NCBI GenBank assembly: GCA_017632755.1
Contig: JAGBQU010000205.1
Location: 1-8,078 of the forward strand
DNA: 8,078 nucleotides
Reading direction: 5' to 3'
Origin: Lachnospiraceae bacterium
Lineage (GTDB): Bacteria > Bacillota_A > Clostridia > Lachnospirales > Lachnospiraceae
This document shows, piece by piece, positions 5,696 to 8,078 of this stretch. The notes below the pieces were generated by a model. That model was not told where the DNA came from. It searched no databases and worked only from the letters and a program-made list of their open reading frames with translations. A program made the position numbers and the translations under genes. Numbering within the stretch: position 1 is the first letter of the stretch; each line of letters opens with the position of its first letter.

Positions 5696-7001
5696 TGTTC
5701 TTTTCCTCTTTTCTTGATTTTTCTTGTTTTTCCATCTCGTTCTTTACCAGCGCCCGGTAATTTTCCCTCAGTGCGCTCTCATCCGCGTAAAGGGAAAGAT
5801 CAACATCCTGAAACAGCTTGGGGTTGTTCCTTACCGCATCGTAATGCTCGCCCAGATCCCGCGCGGCGCGTTTTGCAAACACCATACTCTCCAAAAGGGA
5901 ATTGCTTGCCAGTCGGTTCTTTCCATGCACACCGTTGCAGGCTGTCTCCCCAATCGCATACAGCCGGCCCATGCTCGTACGGCTCTCGTGGTCAACCTTG
6001 ATCCCACCCATAAAATAATGCTGTGCGGGAACGACCGGAATACACTCTTTTGCGACATCGTATCCTCTTTGCCTGCATTTCTCCACGATATTGGGGAAGT
6101 GGCTGTCAAGTTCTTCCTCCGGGATCGGCCTTAAATCCTCCCAGACATGCTCGGTACCGTCTTTTTCCATCTGCTTTTTGATCTCCTTTGACAGGATATC
6201 CCTGGGAAGAAGCTCATCCACAAAGCGCTGCATGCTGCGGTCATAGAGCTTTGCACCCTCCCCGCGAACGGATTCGGAGATGAGAAAACTACGATCCTCC
6301 GGCTTTTGTGAATACAGTGTTGTCGGATGGATCTGCACATAGTCGATATCCTGCAGCCGGACATTGTGTCTGATGGCTATGGCAAGCGCATCACCGGTCA
6401 GATGGCGGTAGTTTGTGGAATGTCTGTACAAGCCGCCGACACCGCCCGTGGCGAGTACCGTGTAATCCGCTTCTACCGTCTCGAGCGTGCCGTCACTGTG
6501 GCGGATCACCGCTCCGTAGCAAATATTATCTTCGCAAAGAATGTCCACAAGCGTCGTATATTCCATGATCGCCACATCGGGAAGCGTCTTCACCTTCTCA
6601 AGGAGCTTTGCGGTGATCTCTTTGCCTGTGATGTCCTTGTGAAAGACGATCCGCTTTCCGGAATGCCCTCCCTCTCTTGTAAAGGCGAGCGAACCGTCTT
6701 CCTCCCTGGCAAATTCCACTCCGTAAGAGAGCAGGTCGGAAACCAGATCCTGTGAGGAACGGATCATGATCTCCACCGACTTTCTGTCGTTTTCATAATG
6801 CCCTGCCCGCAGGGTGTCCTCAAAGTAAGCGTCATAATCCGATTCGTCCCGGAGCATACACATCCCACCCTGTGCAAGGAAGGAATCACTGCTCTCAAGA
6901 TCCGCTTTTGTTATGATCATAATGTGTTTATCCGGCGGAAGATGCAGAGCGCAATACAACCCGGAGCACCCGCTTCCGACGATCAAGATATCTGTTTTCA
7001 T
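5688..7001 (-). CDS. nadB: L-aspartate oxidase, short form
   Basis: FAD enzyme oxidising L-aspartate to iminoaspartate, the first step of de novo NAD synthesis; in anaerobes fumarate is the likely electron acceptor. The dinucleotide fold is at the start (IVGSGCSGLYCAL, 7-19), followed by SDSFLAQGGM (38-47) and FTREGGHSGKRI (107-118). Substrate-site motifs are ESVRGEGA (243-250, Arg246), PAQHYFMGGI (325-334, His328) and the FAD-binding end NRLASNSLLES (362-372). At 437 residues it is about 100 shorter than the Escherichia coli and Bacillus enzymes (about 530-540): the C-terminal helical domain is reduced to a charged tail (about 405-437, ending KEEKNNV). All catalytic motifs are kept, so it should work. 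AAAGGA at 7010-7015, eight bases from ATG, supports the start. It is the first gene of the operon and faces nadA divergently. Confidence 0.96.
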   Translation of the reverse strand: MKTDILIVGSGCSGLYCALHLPPDKHIMIITKADLESSDSFLAQGGMCMLRDESDYDAYFEDTLRAGHYENDRKSVEIMIRSSQDLVSDLLSYGVEFAREEDGSLAFTREGGHSGKRIVFHKDITGKEITAKLLEKVKTLPDVAIMEYTTLVDILCEDNICYGAVIRHSDGTLETVEADYTVLATGGVGGLYRHSTNYRHLTGDALAIAIRHNVRLQDIDYVQIHPTTLYSQKPEDRSFLISESVRGEGAKLYDRSMQRFVDELLPRDILSKEIKKQMEKDGTEHVWEDLRPIPEEELDSHFPNIVEKCRQRGYDVAKECIPVVPAQHYFMGGIKVDHESRTSMGRLYAIGETACNGVHGKNRLASNSLLESMVFAKRAARDLGEHYDAVRNNPKLFQDVDLSLYADESALRENYRALVKNEMEKQEKSRKEEKNNV

Positions 7002-7048
7002 GCATGAGATCCTTTCGGTTATTCTGTTGCCTGTTCCTATTGCGAAAG

Positions 7049-7077
7049 ATTATAGCATAAAAAAATCTTACTGACAA
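7049..7077 (-). promoter_or_regulatory. Sigma-A promoter of the nadB-nadC-niaR operon
   Basis: On the minus strand: TTGTCA (7077-7072), exactly 17 bases, TATAAT (7054-7049), with TGC immediately before the -10 (extended -10). Transcription would start near 7042, about 40 bases before the nadB ATG. Confidence 0.8.
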
Positions 7078-7094
7078 GACACATGTTTATACAG
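7072..7094. promoter_or_regulatory. Candidate NiaR operator over the nadB -35 box
   Basis: On the minus strand, CTGTATAAACATGTGTCTTGTCA covers the -35 hexamer. It contains the palindrome ACATGT and the repeated word TGTCTTGTC. It resembles NiaR sites of Bacillota as I remember them (variants on GTGTC/TTGTCA), and CTTGTC recurs in the nadA promoter at 7185-7190. Binding here would block the promoter. The assignment rests on position, word sharing and the presence of niaR in the same operon. Confidence 0.45.
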
Positions 7095-7131
7095 TCGTGC
7101 CGACCTGTGATCACCGACAGATCATAAACAT
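7083..7131. repeat. Nested dyad between the two nad promoters
   Basis: ATGTTTAT (7083-7090) and ATAAACAT (7124-7131) are perfect 8-base inverted arms. Inside lie ACAGTCG (7091-7097) and CGACCTGT (7101-7108), complementary but for one extra C, and the exact palindrome GTGATCAC (7107-7114). It is centred between the nadB and nadA -35 boxes. Confidence 0.45.
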
Positions 7132-7167
7132 ATTCCCGCCAAAGACTTTCATTTCTCACTGCAAATA

Positions 7168-7196
7168 TTGACATCCACCCACGGCTTGTCTATAAT
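7168..7196 (+). promoter_or_regulatory. Consensus sigma-A promoter of nadA
   Basis: TTGACA (7168-7173), 17-base spacer, TATAAT (7191-7196): a perfect match to the vegetative consensus with ideal spacing. Transcription would start near 7203, leaving a leader of about 75 bases. GACA at 7170-7173 and TGTC at 7187-7190 form an inverted pair within the promoter, and CTTGTC is shared with the nadB promoter region, so repression is likely to be imposed here. Confidence 0.88.
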
Positions 7197-7278
7197 CCAT
7201 ATGAACAGAGAAATGCGGATGTGTTACGGTTTGCAAAGATCCGTGCAGGAGATCCGGGTGTGATAAAGAGAGGTTAAT

Positions 7279-8049
7279 ATGCTTACAACAAGACAGATGC
7301 AGGACGAGATCCTGCGATTAAAAAAAGAAAAGGACATATGCATTCTGGCTCATGCATACCAGAGCCATAATATATGGGAGGTTGCAGATTACGTGGGCGA
7401 CTCCTACGGACTGAGCCTCCAGGCTGCCAAAACAGACAAAAAGACGGTTCTGATGTGCGGCGTGCGCTTTATGGCGGAGACGGTAAAGATCCTCTCCCCC
7501 CAAAAGAGAGTATTTTTGTCCCACCCACAGGCCGGCTGTCCGATGGCTTCCCAGATGGATGTGGAAATGATCTCCATGGTAAAAGCACAAAATCCTGATT
7601 ATACGGTGGCCGCCTATATCAATACGACATCGGAGTTAAAGACGATCTGCGATGTGTGTGTCACCTCATCCAGTGCGGTCAAGATCATCAAAAATCTGGA
7701 AAATCCGAACATTTTATTCATTCCTGACTGCAACCTGGGCGAGTGGGTCGCAAAGCAGGTGCCCGAGAAGAATATCAAGCTGCTTCAGGGCGGCTGTCCG
7801 ACACATGTGCGCATGTCGGTCAAGGATGTGGAAAAAGCCAGAGCGCTCCATCCCGATGCAAAGCTTTTGGTTCATCCGGAGTGTCTGCCCGCTGTCACGG
7901 CTAAAGCCGACTATGTCGGCAGCACGACCGGCATCATGGATTATGCAAAAAAAAATTTGGGCATAAAAAACAAAAAAAATAACTTTGCACCAGAAAACAA
8001 AAAACAACAAATTAATAACACTCAAAAACTTTTTTATTATGGATACTAA
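7279..8049 (+). CDS. nadA: Quinolinate synthase, 3' end disrupted or mis-sequenced
   Basis: [4Fe-4S] enzyme condensing iminoaspartate with dihydroxyacetone phosphate to quinolinate, the second step between NadB and NadC. Residues 1-225 are clear NadA: ILAHAYQ (22-28), DYVGDSYGLS (37-46), GVRFMAETVKIL (61-72), AGCPMAS (85-91), YINTTSELK (113-121), VTSSSAVKI (128-136), PDCNLGEWVAKQ (149-160), GGCPTHVRM (171-179), VHPECLP (198-204), YVGSTTGIMDYAKK (212-225). Cluster ligands Cys87 and Cys173 correspond to Thermotoga Cys81 and Cys168. The third (Thermotoga Cys254, in a C-x-N-M motif) should lie about 80 residues further on but is absent: after a nine-A run the reading frame becomes Lys/Asn-rich and stops at 8047-8049. 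The family length is about 300. As written the product would not hold its cluster. GAGAGG at 7268-7273 supports the start. Either the last ~130 bases contain errors, or the gene is broken. Confidence 0.9.
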   Translation: MLTTRQMQDEILRLKKEKDICILAHAYQSHNIWEVADYVGDSYGLSLQAAKTDKKTVLMCGVRFMAETVKILSPQKRVFLSHPQAGCPMASQMDVEMISMVKAQNPDYTVAAYINTTSELKTICDVCVTSSSAVKIIKNLENPNILFIPDCNLGEWVAKQVPEKNIKLLQGGCPTHVRMSVKDVEKARALHPDAKLLVHPECLPAVTAKADYVGSTTGIMDYAKKNLGIKNKKNNFAPENKKQQINNTQKLFYYGY

Positions 8050-8078
8050 AGTTGACAACAAACAATTTGGAAAATTCA
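7947..8078. other. A-rich, homology-losing terminal stretch
   Basis: It starts with nine A's (7947-7955). From 7956 to the end, G+C is about a quarter, against about half in the preceding nadA sequence. Bits of the expected nadA seem to persist: TTTGCACCAGAAAAC (7985-7999) recalls codons for I-G-T-E-N, and AAACTTTTTTATTATG (8026-8041) recalls K-x-F-Y. A shifted frame there reads FIMDTKVDN. This is what an error-rich read end with lost G/C calls would look like, but a junction to A+T-rich DNA is also possible. Confidence 0.55.

Noticed and set aside
7203..7278. A riboswitch in the nadA leader
   Set aside because: The leader is short and has only weak stems; I could not match it to any riboswitch consensus I know, and a NiaR mechanism is already present.
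1..8078. tRNA, rRNA, CRISPR array, toxin-antitoxin or phage-defence system
   Set aside because: Reading both strands gave no repeat-spacer periodicity, no tRNA-like cloverleaf and no protein signatures of such systems; the genes are core metabolism, chemotaxis, transport and sporulation.

Overview
The window looks like a chromosomal segment of a spore-forming, probably motile, anaerobic Bacillota, most likely a Clostridia of the Lachnospiraceae type. This is inferred from protein style, not from a marker gene. The supporting items are a PdaA-type sporulation polysaccharide deacetylase, a NiaR/3H-type NAD repressor, a clostridial chemotaxis receptor, an IS1182-like transposase start, G-rich Shine-Dalgarno sequences and consensus sigma-A promoters. 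Base composition is roughly balanced except in the last ~130 bases.

Layout, left to right. Positions 1-100 hold the first 33 codons of a minus-strand IS1182-family transposase, which runs off the left edge. Its promoter and an imperfect inverted repeat follow (135-190). Two tandem hairpins (202-266) then close a minus-strand methyl-accepting chemotaxis protein gene (291-1667). That receptor has two membrane helices but almost no extracellular domain. Upstream lies a small minus-strand GIY-YIG protein; its start is reassigned to 2149. A plus-strand EamA/DMT transporter (2364-3290) runs tail to tail into, and overlaps by 53 bp, the minus-strand pdaA-like gene (3238-4080).

The right half is a NAD-synthesis locus. 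nadB, nadC and niaR form a tight minus-strand operon (7001 down to 4194), and nadA is divergent on the plus strand (7279 onward). NadB oxidises L-aspartate to iminoaspartate, NadA condenses it with dihydroxyacetone phosphate to quinolinate, and NadC converts quinolinate to nicotinate mononucleotide. NiaR would repress the set when niacin is plentiful. Both divergent promoters are close to consensus, and the 277-bp gap carries dyads that are good operator candidates.

The most interesting regulatory structure is a 16-bp-arm hairpin at 4083-4126, between niaR and pdaA. It looks like the terminator of the nad operon, it also covers the pdaA ribosome binding site, and a sigma-G-like promoter is placed so that its own transcript would lack the 5' arm. 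The most suspicious stretch is the end of nadA: after a run of nine A's at 7947-7955 the sequence becomes about three-quarters A+T and homology is lost before the third iron-sulfur cysteine. This could be poor sequence at a contig end or a real disruption. I see no clearly undescribed multi-gene system here, and no tRNA, rRNA or CRISPR array.
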